From NCBI GenBank assembly GCA_002105175.1, contig MCGE01000004.1:1736001-1800000 (forward strand): a stretch of DNA of 64,000 bases, given 5' to 3'. Within the stretch, counting starts at the first letter, position 1. Each line of letters opens with the position of its first letter. This stretch comes from Absidia repens. Its lineage: Eukaryota > Mucoromycota > Mucoromycetes > Mucorales > Cunninghamellaceae. Under the pieces are notes generated by a model. The model did no database searches and was not told the origin of the DNA. It was given only the letters and a program-made list of their open reading frames with translations. Made by a program: the position numbers and the translations under genes. Shown here piece by piece: positions 1 to 11,389 of the stretch.

Positions 1-1827
1 TTACGGTGGTTGATCAGGAATTTGATACGGAATTACCATCAGTGTACGAAGTGGAATCATGTCATCCCAAAGATCTCTCGCAACGCCCCTTTGTACCTGA
101 TATCATCATGCAAGCTGAAACGGATATAAGAAAAAAGACACCAATATATACCGAATTCCACCACGCTATTTATTTAGGCCAGATTTTTGGAGAAATCCTT
201 AGCGGTCTTCATTCACCAAGATCTAAACTCTCTGGTTATCGGAGTCAATCATTTGTGCACTTGTTGGATAAGCGTCTGAAGAACTGGAAACTTGGTTTGC
301 CTTCTGAACTGTTATATAATGGAGGCGATTCCAATAGTCATTCTCCCAATACAGGTACAATTCCAATTGATGTTGCGAACAAAAACAAAAATTTGACTGA
401 CGTTTTTATTTTCTCATTTTATATTATAGAGATTTTATTCTTGGCATACAACTGCATATTGCTTCTGCTCTATAGACCATTTATTACGGATCAAGAATCG
501 GGGGATGTAAACTTTGCGTTCAAGGCTCTCAGTACGTGCACGGTGGCAGCAAACAATATTTTGGCGGTGACTGAAGACATGGATGTGCTCACACTGTCAT
601 GTATCCCTTGGACAATCTCTATATAGTAAGTTGAATGAACTATGCGTATAAATTAAACCTTCTCATATTAATCTGTTGTTGTTGTTGTTGTTGTTTTTAA
701 CCTCTAGTTCCATATTCCAGGCTGCCATTATCTTCTTACATAATGCCAAAGGAAACAACACCTATGTAGCAGAACAAGGAGCAAAGAACCTTTCCCGTTG
801 CGCTCGAGTTATTCGCCGTGACCAATGCCTACCATCAACTCAAATAGCCTGTGTCTTACAATCCATTGCGGCATGTTTCTCTGTCAATTTGGACGAACAA
901 GATATTTTAGCGACGGCAACAGCGGATAGTTTATTACAGCGACGGCAAAAACAGAACGCCCCATCACAATCGTCTCCTGAAACAACAACTACAACAAATA
1001 CTGCTACTGCTGCATCAACAAGTGCGCCTGGCGAAAAGCGAAGTGGGACAAGCCATTCAACCAGTATGGACGATGATGAACTAGATGATAATAACAAACT
1101 CCATCCAACAAAATATTCGAAACCGACTCTGGCACAAATTGTTGCGATCCACGATGATGGAACACAGACACCTATTCCCGCTCATCTACAGCATTATACC
1201 AGCACACGACCTGAGGATATGTTTATATCGTCACTTTGTAGGAGTCGAGGAACGGTACCATCTCCAGTATCATTATCATCATCACCAGTAACTGATGAAG
1301 AGACATCTATCTCGGAAAGATCTTCTCACCAACAACTACAACAACACCAGCAGCACCAACAAATTGGTTTACAGCAACAGGAACAACTTCAATATGCACA
1401 GCAGGAACATCAACAGCAGGAACATCAACAGCAGGAACATCAACAGCAGCAACAGCACCAGCAGCTAACTTCTCAACTCCCAGAAACTTCACTAACATTA
1501 GGATCAGCACCTTCGTTATCATTACAGGAACTGTGGGCAGAACAGAAAGAATTTATCGACCAACATCAAAGTGGCCTCGACTTGGACTTGCTTATATGGA
1601 ATCCGACGGCACCAACTGCGCAAAATACACTTCCTTTGAATACTTTACAGCAACAACAGCAGCAGCAGCTACAGTCTCATTCAACAGAACCACTACCTCA
1701 TCTCCAACTACAACAACCACGATTTGACATGGCGTGCCTTTCATCCGAAGTGCCTTTGAACAACATGCCGAATAGTGTTATATGGGAAGATTGGGATACC
1801 TTTTTGAAATCAAATATTAGTCATTAG
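1..1827 (+). CDS. Fungal-specific transcription factor, 3' part (partial at window start)
   Basis: The frame is open to the first base, so the gene starts upstream and its DNA-binding domain (probably a Zn2Cys6 cluster) is not visible. Exon 1 ends at 625, the intron is 626-707 (GTAAG donor, CTCTAG acceptor), and exon 2 runs 708-1827; the phase is kept. The region around TYAANNIL-like and PWTISYSIFQAAI residues resembles the C-terminal part of the fungal transcription factor middle homology region, including the helix that often reads as membrane-like (about residues 140-160 of the visible part). After this comes a disordered tail with Ser/Thr stretches and many Gln runs, including three tandem copies of a 15-bp unit (Gln-rich plus Glu-His) at about 1399-1443. 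It is probably a nuclear pathway-specific regulator; the target genes cannot be told from the sequence. Confidence 0.8.
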
Positions 1828-2239
1828 AATTCCTCTCTCTCCAATCGACACCCTCACCCCCTTCTCATCACTTCCCTCTAGCATAGTTTATTGGTGTAGT
1901 GTATTATTTTAGTGAAGTTTTTCATTTTATTCCCTTGTATGATATTCCATCAATAGTAATAAAAAATTATCACTTGTCTCTTTATCCAATACGTATTTCT
2001 TCATGATATATATCCATTTTTTTTGCCATTTATTTTTATCAAGACATTGTAAACGACTAGTTTTATATGTTGTCGAAGGGATCAGACCGTATTTTATCTT
2101 TACAAACCAATTCCAATTCATTATTAGCATGATATTTCTAATTTTGGAAATATCACTTGATAATCCAGGTCGACAAATTGAACCAAGGAATGAATTTTTA
2201 CGATGATTATATCCTCCCCCAATAATCCGCAAACTCATT
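1828..2239. other. 3' flank of the transcription factor gene, no gene seen
   Basis: AT-rich spacer following the stop codon at 1825-1827. It starts with a pyrimidine-rich 3' UTR-like stretch. Small open frames on both strands at 1927-2238 overlap each other, have AT-rich composition and no recognisable domain, so I do not call them genes. Confidence 0.5.
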
Positions 2240-2889
2240 TTTTAAAAAGCAATTCCTAGTGCTCACTGATTATAGTAAAAATATATTTGGTACTGTCGAA
2301 CCAGTTTTGATCTCTATACCAATTGACACTTCGAAGCGGGAATTAAATGGTTTGGCACCAGTGTCGATCCATCTCACCCCATTTATTTAGTATAATATAA
2401 ATAAACCTAGAGAATACTTTATTACCACCAAACTCTTTTCGTTTGAATTTTAAGCCCTTTATTTTTATTATTTCTAAAAATTACCCCTGAACGGACTTTA
2501 AATTCGCAGATCATTTTATTTTTTTGACTTTCTCTTTACAACTGGTTGAACTTCACCCTAAAAAGTTCTGGTGCTCTCTCTATAAAAAAATAAAACGATA
2601 CTAAAACAAACCCAAGTTACTGCCGAATAAAAAAATTAGCCGTAACACATGAAACCGTCAAATTTATACACATGTGTTCCAAGTTATTGCTGTGGACCCA
2701 GGGATGAATTTGGCTGACTTGTTTGGTTTGGGCGAATTAATGTCTTAAGCTACCACCGAGTAATCCTGCCGCAGTTGCACCATCTTTACTTCATCGTCGA
2801 CATCATCTTTTTCGCCTACCTCGTCCACCAAATACATTCTCCGCCACACTAAATCTCGTCGACGACCGATTCCACTCCGCTCATTTCAA

Positions 2890-3478
2890 AACAGTATAAA
2901 AGGACGAACTTTTTGTTACAAATTATTCTTTCTTTAGTTTTCTCTTACTTTACTCAGTTATCAATAAAAAGTTTAGTCTAAAGTTTTTTTATAAAAACAT
3001 CAAGTTATCAAGTCATTTCTATTTTGCTATAGAAATCTTTATTTATTTTATTTTCAGAGTCAGCTATACTCTTTTTTATTTTTATTGAACCAGCTAAGGT
3101 CAATACTTCTACTTTATTTTGTTTTATCAAGTTTTCTTTTAAAAACTTCTTTTATTTCAAGTTGGACTTTATCTACAAAGGTTCTGGTGCTCACTACTTA
3201 CTACCAATAACATATCTGGTACTTTCTACTCATATCAAATAATTTATTTGGATATTTGGTGCTTTCTATTTTGAAGACTACAAGTCAAGTAAACAAAAAA
3301 GTTCATTTCAAATTCCGATTCAGGGGAAAAATATATTTTGGTCCTCGCTGCAAATCCGTTCAAGCAAAGAACAAGAATACACTTATACACTATCCATTTG
3401 GTGTAAAATACAACTTGAACTTAACTAAAAGGTTAACTTCACACCGTTACTGCGTATACAAACTCAAGTAAACCATAC
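2890..3478 (+). repeat. LTR-like block B
   Basis: It starts with GTATAAAAGG, a good TATA box, followed by a T-rich leader and the GTTCTGGTGCTCACT box at about 3181. Its last 90 bp (about 3385-3476) are nearly identical to 5009-5092 at the end of block D, including the shared GGTTAACTTCACACCGTTAC stretch. The sharing of tails between blocks with different heads points to recombination or nested insertion. Confidence 0.55.
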
Positions 3479-3730
3479 TGTCGAGGATCGGTCTGAGTCC
3501 GAATCCGACAACAATATCAACAACGACAACATCGACAACAACAATAACAACATCAACAATAATAACAACAACATCAACAGCAACAACAACAACATCGACA
3601 ACAACAATAACAACATCAACAACAATAACAACAACATCAACGACACCGCTAGCCTCATTACTGCGGATCTTTTCAACATAAACCAGCTGATTGGTTGGGG
3701 CCTTACAGATGTGTAACCTTGAAAATGAAA
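3479..3730 (+). repeat. Low-complexity CAA/ATC region encoding an Asn/Ile-rich frame
   Basis: Imperfect AACAACATC and AACAAC triplet repeats fill 3508-3648. The + frame from about 3497 to the stop near 3717 would give a run of Asn, Ile and Asp residues ending in an ordinary-looking segment (LITADLFNINQLIGWGL). It has no start codon in a convincing context. It could be the remnant of a gag-like or host protein trapped between repeat blocks. Confidence 0.4.
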
Positions 3731-3820
3731 TGCTTCCATCAATGAAACCACAAAAAAAATAGAAAATACCTAAAAACCGAAAAACACAAATAGAACCCTT
3801 ACATCAATTATAATTATTTA

Positions 3821-4405
3821 GTATAAATATCGCAACTTTTTATTATTATCCTTTTCTTTTCTTTTCTCTTTAGTTTTTTCATATCAGTTTTCTCAATTAA
3901 CAAATAAAACTTAGTACAAAGGTTATTATACCACCAAATTATCTACTGTTTCTATTGGATCATAGAAACCTCCTTTTATTTTTGACTACAAGTCCTCTTT
4001 TTATTTTATTTTTACTGTGTGTTATACACTATATTTTTATTGAACCAACAAAGGTCAATACTTTTCTTTTTTATTTTATTTTACTTTTCCAAGTTTATTT
4101 TTTATAAACTTTCTCTACAGTTGGACTTTATCTACAAAAGTTCTGGTGCTCACTACTCTCAATTCTATTTCTGTTCAAATCAGGAACAAGATATTTCAAA
4201 TTCCGCCTAAGGAACAAATTTATTTTCAAGCTCTAAACAAGCAAAAGCTATACTAAAGGATAACTCAAGACATCCTATTCAACCCAAAAAAATATAAAAA
4301 CCTACAAAAACACTACTCTGTTACAAGCTTCTTACCCAAATTAGCCGTGACAATACATATTTGGTGCAATACTTTTATATTAACTCAAAAGTACCCGTAA
4401 CATTG
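3821..4405 (+). repeat. LTR-like block C, first copy of a 0.6-kb direct repeat
   Basis: This block aligns along its whole length with 5285-5884 and most of it is identical, for example the stretch around GAACCAACAAAGGTCAATAC (about 4044 here and 5516 in the partner). Both copies contain GTATAAATA near the start, the GTTCTGGTGCTCACTACT box, and end in ACCCGTAACATTGC. The pair flanks about 880 bp and could be the two LTRs of a small non-autonomous element. Confidence 0.65.
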
Positions 4406-4561
4406 CTGTGACGGTTGACCTCAACCTTGAGAATTGTTCGCCTGGGCAATGAATGAAGGAGATTGAAGTGCTGAAACAAATGATGAAGTTTACAACCTGA
4501 CACTCAGTACCAGATGTTCTAAACAAGACGTTCAGTACCAGATGTTTCGCATAAAATAAAT

Positions 4562-5096
4562 TTTAGTATAAATACCTCAGAAAAACATTGAAAAAGAAAA
4601 AGAAAATTATCTTTGAACATATTATCTTTGATCACTTTATATTTTTTAATAAATTCATTATAAAGGTTTTTTTAAACCTCCCAACTTGTTGGCTATCTAT
4701 TATTCCACACCTTGGAATATTTTTATTATATATTTTTGACAGCTGAGTCTGAATCTCGCTTCACTTTATTTTTTTTTGACTTGATTTAAGTCACTACTTA
4801 TTTTATTGACCTTATTATTTTCATCTTTGGAAATAATACATCCTCACTTGGACTTTCAAGTTAGTCCTTTATTATCTTTAAGCCTTTGAAGCTACAATCG
4901 GTTGAACTTAATCCTAAAAAGTTCTGGTGCTCACTCTATAAAAAATAAAAAACCTACAAAAACAATTTTCAGTTACGACCTAACAACCAAAATTAGCCGT
5001 AACACTATCTATTTGGTGTAAAATATACTTTGAACTTAACTAAAAGGTTAACTTCACACCGTTACTGCGTATATAAACTCAAGTAAACCATTGTCG
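4562..5096 (+). repeat. LTR-like block D between the two copies of block C
   Basis: It begins with TTAGTATAAATACC and has its own T-rich leader. From about 4896 it shares with block A (from about 2543) the order GGTTGAACTT, CCTAAAAAGTTCTGGTGCTC, then TTAGCCGTAACAC. Its final 85 bp match the end of block B. It is therefore a hybrid of two other blocks. Confidence 0.5.
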
Positions 5097-5187
5097 GCCC
5101 TATAAGAAATATGGGTGCGTTCATCTCGTCCATTTTTGGCGTTAGTTCTACCATTGGTTGGGCTATGCAGTGACTGGTTTTTATGTT

Positions 5188-5236
5188 GACCGATGTCGAC
5201 AAGTGTCGGCAAGTGTTGACAGGTGTCGACAAGTGT
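5188..5236 (+). repeat. Short tandem repeat of GTGTCGACAAG type
   Basis: About four imperfect copies of an 11-bp unit (GTGTCGACAAG, GTGTCGGCAAG, GTGTTGACAG and GTGTCGACAAG) lie in a row just upstream of the second C block. No function can be assigned. Confidence 0.6.
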
Positions 5237-5284
5237 CGTCCTGCATCACCCCCTCATATATAGTTAGCCTCTTTTTTTTGATTA

Positions 5285-5884
5285 GTATAAATACCTCCAC
5301 TTCCCCGCAACAATTTTATTTTTTTCTTTAGTTATTTATTTTTACATATTTATCTCAACCTCTTTTTATATAAAATTCAGTACAAAGGTTTTTAACCACC
5401 AAATCACTGTCTTATTTTTATTTTGTTTCTATCGTCTATATAGAAACTTTCTTTTATTTTTTGTGACTACAAGTCCTTTTTTATTTTTACTGTGTGTTAT
5501 ACACTTATTTTTATTGAACCAACAAAGGTCAATACTTTTCTTTTTTATTTTATTTTACTCTTTCAAGTTTATTTTTTATAAACTTTCTCTACAGTTGGAC
5601 TTTATCTACAAAAGTTCTGGTGCTCACTACTATCAAATCTATTTTTGTCCGATTCAGGAACAAAATATTTCAAATTCCGCCGAAGGAACAAATTTCTTTT
5701 CAAGCTCTAAACAAGCGAAAGCTATACTAAAGGATAACTCAAGACATCCTATTCAAACCATAAAAACATAAAAACCCTACAAAAAACACAATCCAGTTGG
5801 ACTAAAATAACAAATTTAGCCGCAACACCATACATATTTGGTACACACTTTTATTTCATAACTCAAAAATACCCGTAACATTGC
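5285..5884 (+). repeat. LTR-like block C', second copy of the 0.6-kb direct repeat
   Basis: Partner of 3821-4405, same orientation. It ends only 33 bp from the 3' end of the tRNA-Pro gene that lies on the opposite strand. The spacing between the two copies, start to start, is 1464 bp. Confidence 0.65.
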
Positions 5885-5894
5885 AAAAAGTTTC

Positions 5895-5914
5895 GTTCCT
5901 TTGGGAACCAAAAA
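5895..5914 (-). terminator. Pol III terminator of tRNA-Pro with adjacent hairpin
   Basis: Reading the minus strand, the tRNA is followed after two bases by TTTTT (5914-5910), the usual RNA polymerase III stop. Just beyond lies a perfect small hairpin, GTTCC-loop-GGAAC (5895-5908). The T run alone suffices; the role of the hairpin is unknown. Confidence 0.75.
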
Positions 5915-5916
5915 TA

Positions 5917-5988
5917 GGGGCTCAGAGAGGTTCGAACTCCCGACCTCACGCACCCAAAGCGTGAATGATACCACTACACCATAAGCCC
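5917..5988 (-). tRNA. tP(UGG): tRNA-Pro (anticodon UGG)
   Basis: The minus strand folds as a full 72-nt cloverleaf: acceptor GGGCTTA/TGAGCCC with discriminator C, a D arm containing TAGTGGTAT, anticodon stem CACGC/GCGTG with loop TTTGGGT, anticodon TGG at 5956-5954, and a T arm GGGAG-TTCGAAC-CTCTC. The internal Pol III promoter boxes (A box in the D arm, GGTTCGAAC B box) are intact. No intron interrupts the anticodon loop. It decodes CCN proline codons. The 3' flank on this strand is occupied by the LTR-like cluster. Confidence 0.97.
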
Positions 5989-6341
5989 CTCAGATGAGAA
6001 TTTTAAAAAAGTATATTACATAAAGGCAAAGTCCAACGAAAACACGTGCAAGGCAGTGAACTTCATTTTATGCCGTTTTTTTCCCACTGAATTGCATATT
6101 TAATATGTCAGGATATACAGCTATGACTGTGTATACAATTCATATGAATATCTATGAAATTTTTATTTTATTTTATTGTCTCGAACCAATACAGTAGTTT
6201 GTAGACGGTCGAGAAAATAAATAGTGCGATATCATTTTAAACTCCTATATATTGTCTTCCACTGAAACATTCTAAAAATGGTTTTTTTTTTTTTTTTTGT
6301 TCCTTTTCCCATCTCCACAATACTCTCACTATTCGGCTCTC

Positions 6342-9144
6342 ATGACGATCCGATATGCATCTTCATTCCTTTTTATTATTTTTTTCTTCATTTGTATAGC
6401 TCAAGCTAGATCATTTAAAAAAGGGGAAACCATTCCTCTTTTATACAATAAAGTCTTCTCACATCAAAAACGGCTCCCTTACTCTTACTCATCATTGCCC
6501 TTTATCTGTCCACCATATGCGCAAAAAAACTGGTTAGAACGACCTTTAGAACGAACATTGCTTAGTTTTGATCAAGATATTACTGGCGATCACCCTGTCA
6601 AAAGCGATTACAAGGTAAAGCTCTGTTCGCCATTTCCATATTCTTCACTCACGTTTCTGTTTTTAATAATAGCTTGGTGCTTTGGAAAACGTAGATTGTG
6701 CTATCCTTTGTACGAAGCCTTGGTCAGTGTCTGATGCGATGAAAGCTAAAGAACTGATTCAAAACGATTATCAGGTAGAATGGTAAGTAGGTATTAGTAG
6801 CATTGAACGGCTATAGATCGGTTTTATTGACCCTTCCCTTTATTTATTTTATTTATTTGACAGGTGGTTAGATGATATTCCTGGCGCCACAGCATCATAT
6901 ACCAATGAAATCAGTACGCTTGTTTATCGTGTTGGGTATCCTCTTGGACATATACAAGTAAGTGACATATATATATATATATATTCATTTTACATATACA
7001 ATATGGTGTGAACGCAGTGCTGATATGATTTATCTAATGATGTTTTATTTTTGAAATATAGAGCGGAGACGTATTCGTCAACAATCATATTACCTTCAAC
7101 ATCCTTTATGCGACAAGTGATGATAATCCTCTCGAAATTGACATTGTTGGATTTGAAGTTTACCCTGAATCGTAAGTAACTTGTTGCTACCCTGCCAGTA
7201 AAATGAAAAGGTAGACGTGAAGAAACTGACACCCATTGTACTGTATAACTCAATAGGATCAAATCAGGCGATTGTCAGCGCGAAACAATAGACCATGAAA
7301 TGCAGCAAGTGACGGAACGACGCACTAGTGTAACCTTCACATATTCAGCTAAATGGAAACCCATGCAAACACTACCGCGCTCTAGTTCATGGAACAGGTT
7401 CTTAATACCTCCCAATTCCGATACCTACTTTATTGCGTCCATCAATATGGCTATCATAACCCTATTATTATCTTTGGTGGTTTGTGTCATTATGCTGAAA
7501 ACACTCAAAAAGGACATTTCTGTATCGCATGATGAAGTAAGTTTCAAACAAACAACACAATTACCATTATATCAATGTGCTAAGTACCTCATTCTCTTAT
7601 CTTTATTTCATCATATAGATTCATGATGACTTTGACGATGTGATCGGATGGAGATTGGTGCACCGGGATGTATTCCGTCGACCAGCATACGGTGGTTTAT
7701 TGGCTCCTCTGATTGGTACTGGTGTTCAACTTTTAATCATCGCTTTAATCGTTGTTGGTAAATTTATATATGTCTGAGTATGGAGAATTTGTTGTATGCC
7801 TGTGATTTTTACCTTTTTATTTTTATTATTACCTATCACCGCTAATAGGATCTGTTTATAGAGAACAAATCTACTTGGCAAAGCCTGGATCTCTGATCTC
7901 ATCCTTCATCAAACTATATATATTATCAAGGTAATATACTCTTGGATTAATATGACAATCTTAAAGTACTCATCCTTTTTTTTTTTTTTTTTTTTTTTTC
8001 AAAGTTGTATAGCAGGTTATTGGAGCTCAAGGATTTATAAAATATTCCATGGGAAATCATGGAAATTCAACGCTGTGCTGGTACGTATTTGTTTTGGTCT
8101 GCGTATATGAATGTGTTTTAATAAAGGAATTACTGATGACCGACTTTATCAATAGACATCGCTCATGTTACCTGGATTTCTAAGTCTTGGTCTGTTTATA
8201 CAAACCTTATTTGCTTGGTCTATGCAATCATCAATGGCGATCTCATTCCGTGGCTGGCTGTCCTTGGTTTTGTTATGGAGCTTACTCGTGGTTCCTCTTA
8301 CACTTCTTGGTAGTTATTTTGGTGACAGGTGCGACCGCATAGAACATCCTGTTCGTACAACACTAATGCCTAGAATTATTCCAAACAAACGGTGGTATCA
8401 ACAGTACAATATCAGGTAAAGAAGAAAAAACTTTGTTGCACTTTATATGTGTTATATCTAACAAATGATTTGTATTGGTTTCCGTATTATAGTATACTCT
8501 TTGGAGGTATTATCCCTTTTGCCATTATTTTCATTGATTTCAACGAATTACTAAAGTCGTCGTGGCAAGGTGAACTCTCTATCTCCATCGCTCACATGAC
8601 GTTGGCCTGCTTGGTTATGGCGCTGACAACCTCTCAAGTAACAGTAATATTGGTATTTTTCCAGCTTTGCAACGAGGTAATTACCAACTGAACAATTCAA
8701 CTTATGATGATGATCATGAATATGTGACTAACTTGTATTTCGATATGTAGGATTATCATTGGTGGTGGATGTCTTTTATCATCGGTACTTCCTCCTCCAT
8801 GTATATGTTTATGTAAGTTAAATAGCAATAGTATATGCTGTATGGGTATTTAAGATGATAATTGCTAACATGGTATAAACGCATCGTAGGTATGGTGCTA
8901 TTTATTACATAACAAAAGCCAATATTGATGGAATTTACGGCGGAGTGGTTTATGTTGTACATTTATTACTCGGATGCGCATTAACTGGACTCGCCACTGG
9001 CTCTCTTGGGTTTTTCAGTGCGTATTGGATGATCAGAAGAATTTATTCCTCAGTCAAGGTAAGAAAATACGTACAAAATGGTACCGTAAACTGATGTTGA
9101 TCCCTCCTCATTGACTGTGATATTCCTTTTCTTAGATGGATTGA
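6342..9144 (+). CDS. TM9SF/EMP70 nonaspanin, endomembrane nine-span protein
   Basis: Thirteen exons: 6342-6614, 6673-6782, 6864-6957, 7062-7171, 7257-7536, 7619-7757, 7849-7930, 8005-8080, 8156-8415, 8493-8676, 8751-8812, 8890-9058 and 9136-9144. Together they give 615 residues, usual for the family, with all phases consistent. ATG 6342 begins a signal peptide (cleavage after about residue 22). The luminal domain carries the family motifs VEWWLDDIPG, NNHITF and IVGFEVYP. The first membrane segment is at about 256-276, followed by eight more helices including AGYWSSRIYK, GGIIPFAIIFI and FFQLCNEDYHWWW. The last three residues are KMD, which fits the C-terminal KxD/E signal known to bind COPI and retain the family in the Golgi. 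The final coding exon is just 9 nt (Met-Asp-stop). The likely role is sorting of membrane proteins in Golgi and endosomes. Confidence 0.95.
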
Positions 9145-9387
9145 CACACTGCCAAAAATAGGTAGTTTTTCCGCGGAATCCCCGCTTTCTCCCTTAATGT
9201 CGATGGACAAAAATTCAATCACGCTTACCATAGTCGTCAAATAAATTCACCTTTTTATATATTCCCCATCCCTCCTTTGTTTATTCTTCCCTTCTCCTTC
9301 CATTTCCCCCTTTTTTTTATTCCTTCTCATTCACAATTTGTACGCTTTGAAAATCTCTTTCCTTTGACTACTTTATCCTCTTTGAAC

Positions 9388-10374
9388 ATGCCAACAAGCA
9401 CTTCATTAAGTCATCACCATTTACCTTCACCACGATCCTCGCCACCACGATGTTCTTCGCCCACTGCACTATCTTCCAAAAACAACTCAACTACCCCAGC
9501 AGGCTTTCACGATCTTGTCCATCCAGCAAATAGGGATAGTAATCAACTTCAGCTTTCCTACCAATCAACACCTCAGTCAATGGGAAAACCCGCAAGGAAA
9601 CCTACATCTTCGTTGACTCTCTCTGCTATTCAAAAATACATATCTAGCTTGGAAGGAAGGGACAAAAGCATCAAAATTATTCAGTACTCATTCAAGCTTT
9701 TGCTATATTATCGTTGGGTGGAAGCCAAACGATGGTCAAAAATGGTCAGTCACTTTTCTCAAACGCGCAAGATATTACGGGTGGGACACTGTATTAGCAC
9801 CATCAAAGACATGTCAGCGATGTACTCCTCTTCTTCGATTCACAAGTATCCGCTACAACAATTGGCGACATGGAGTACTCTCTTCATTACCCTTGGCAAC
9901 GAAGTAGCAGATGATTTATATTGCTTTTATAGAATGGGTGTGTTTGGTCCCGCTATTGGTAAAAAGGCGGAGAAGGTATCTATCTATTGTTGGTTCATTT
10001 GTATCTGGCTCGACCTCAAATCAAATATGGAATCTCTACATACCCTATCGAGACAACAACAACAGCGACAGCAACAACAACGAACACAGACTTTCTCATT
10101 GGATGACCAGCAAATACACCAACACAAAATCTTTTTGGGTAGACTGTCTTGTGTGAAGCTCATCATGGATGGTATATTTTGCGGTAAGGTTATTTGAAAG
10201 AGATTGCTGATGGTTGTCTAGATTGAAACTTAATCCCTACTTTTTTTTTCTACCTCGTTATTAGCATGCGACATCTGGGAACCATCGTTTTCAACCGGTG
10301 TTCAAGCATGGGCAGGATTTTTTAGCGGCTCCTTATCCGGATACAAGCTTTGGTCTAGAAATATATCATCATAG
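9388..10374 (+). CDS. PEX11: PEX11-family peroxisomal membrane proliferation factor
   Basis: Two exons (9388-10183 and 10265-10374) give 301 residues. ATG 9388 was chosen because the frame upstream has only non-ATG starts. The first 75 or so residues are a Ser/Pro-rich disordered extension. The conserved PEX11 start follows: KYISSLEGRDKSIKIIQYSF, then RKILRVGHCI. The C-terminal end, GFFSGSLSGYKLW, matches the last amphipathic segment of the family. PEX11 proteins bend and elongate the peroxisomal membrane before fission. A Gln-rich insert (about residues 218-228) interrupts the middle. The length is above the usual 230-250 residues because of the extension and insert; which PEX11 subtype it is cannot be decided. 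Confidence 0.85.
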
Positions 10375-11389
10375 TACACTTTTTTTATATCCCTCCCTAT
10401 AGATATATTACATTTCTCATATAGTTTCACTGATTTTATATTCATAGCCCTCAATTTTTAATAATTGCCATTGTTATTTATTTATCCTCATTCTCCCCAC
10501 CGCCATCATTACGTTTCGAGTATTTTGCTCCAATCTTATCTGATGAAAATAAAAGTCTATTCTTTTTTGATTTGTGTCCACATGATTATCTTGTCCCCAA
10601 ATATGTTCCTTTTTTATTCTTTTACATTTAGGGAACTTGGTACAACGCTAGTTGTTAGAAATTGACTTGTTATATTATATGGTCAGAAATTAGCTGAACT
10701 TTGAATTGTTTTCATCAATCTTTAATTCTCTATTTCATTTTCTATCCAATCGGTACCCTCACCGTATCCACTCTCCACAAGTTATTGCTGCCTTTCAAAT
10801 TAAAACTTTTTTTCAACTTACTCCACTCCCACAAAAGAAAACTATATCGTGAACTTGGCAAAAAGAGCCCCTGGTTGGCGAAAAATGATCCACAACGTAT
10901 CTCTAATGTTTTCAAATTGATACAGGGTCAATTTAAGAAAAAAAAGTTTTTTTCAAAAATTCGAAAATTTTTAATGTTTTTCATTTTGGGCGTATTTCTG
11001 TACTAAATGTGCGCCCATAGTCGTCAATGTTAGGCGTGATCGCTGGTCACGATTTTGTGAAAGGGGTGTTTGATCATGCCAAATGTCAGTTTTTTTAAAA
11101 TTTGAAATAAAGCGCCAATTTTAGCTGGAGAATCAATTCTCATCATTACCACTCTATAGAACTCTGCAATGACATTTTTTCATGTAAACCTTTACCTATT
11201 TTCCTTTCAACACACAAATATAAACAATGTAGAGACTTTGTCTTCATCTTCGAACCATTCATTCTCTTTCTAGGACACACGCCAGACTTTTTTGACACCC
11301 ACACATACCGTGTCCATTCAACATGACAATTAAACACATGAAAATACTAGTGGCAAACATTCAAGACGTTTAATTCAAATGTAGATATA

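Larger units (their letters stand above)
2240..5884 (+). mobile_element. Cluster of LTR-like direct repeats (decayed, non-autonomous retroelement remnants)
   Basis: At least five related blocks follow one another in the same orientation (about 2240-2655, 2890-3478, 3821-4405, 4562-5096 and 5285-5884). Four carry a TATA-like GTATAAA box, then a T-rich leader, and all contain the shared box GTTCTGGTGCTC (near 2566, 3181, 4140, 4920 and 5613). Four then carry TTAGCCGYRACA-type sequence (near 2630, 4343, 4995 and 5817). This TATA-plus-leader layout resembles retroelement LTRs. No reverse transcriptase, integrase or gag frame is visible, so any element is non-autonomous or decayed. The class is inferred; no clean TG...CA ends or target duplications were found by eye. 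Confidence 0.5.

Noticed and set aside
1399..1443. CRISPR-like short tandem repeats
   Set aside because: The three 15-bp units are inside a Gln-rich coding region with no spacers; ordinary coding minisatellite.
840..1522. Minus-strand open frames opposite the transcription factor (Ser/Val-rich)
   Set aside because: They are the antisense of Gln/Thr-rich coding repeats and change frame with the repeat; the plus-strand frame has the domain homology.
2560..5625. GGTGCTCACT boxes as primer binding sites for the adjacent tRNA-Pro
   Set aside because: The tRNA-Pro 3' end would need TGGGGGCTCA; the boxes read TGGTGCTCACT and match only partly, and the match does not extend into the T stem.
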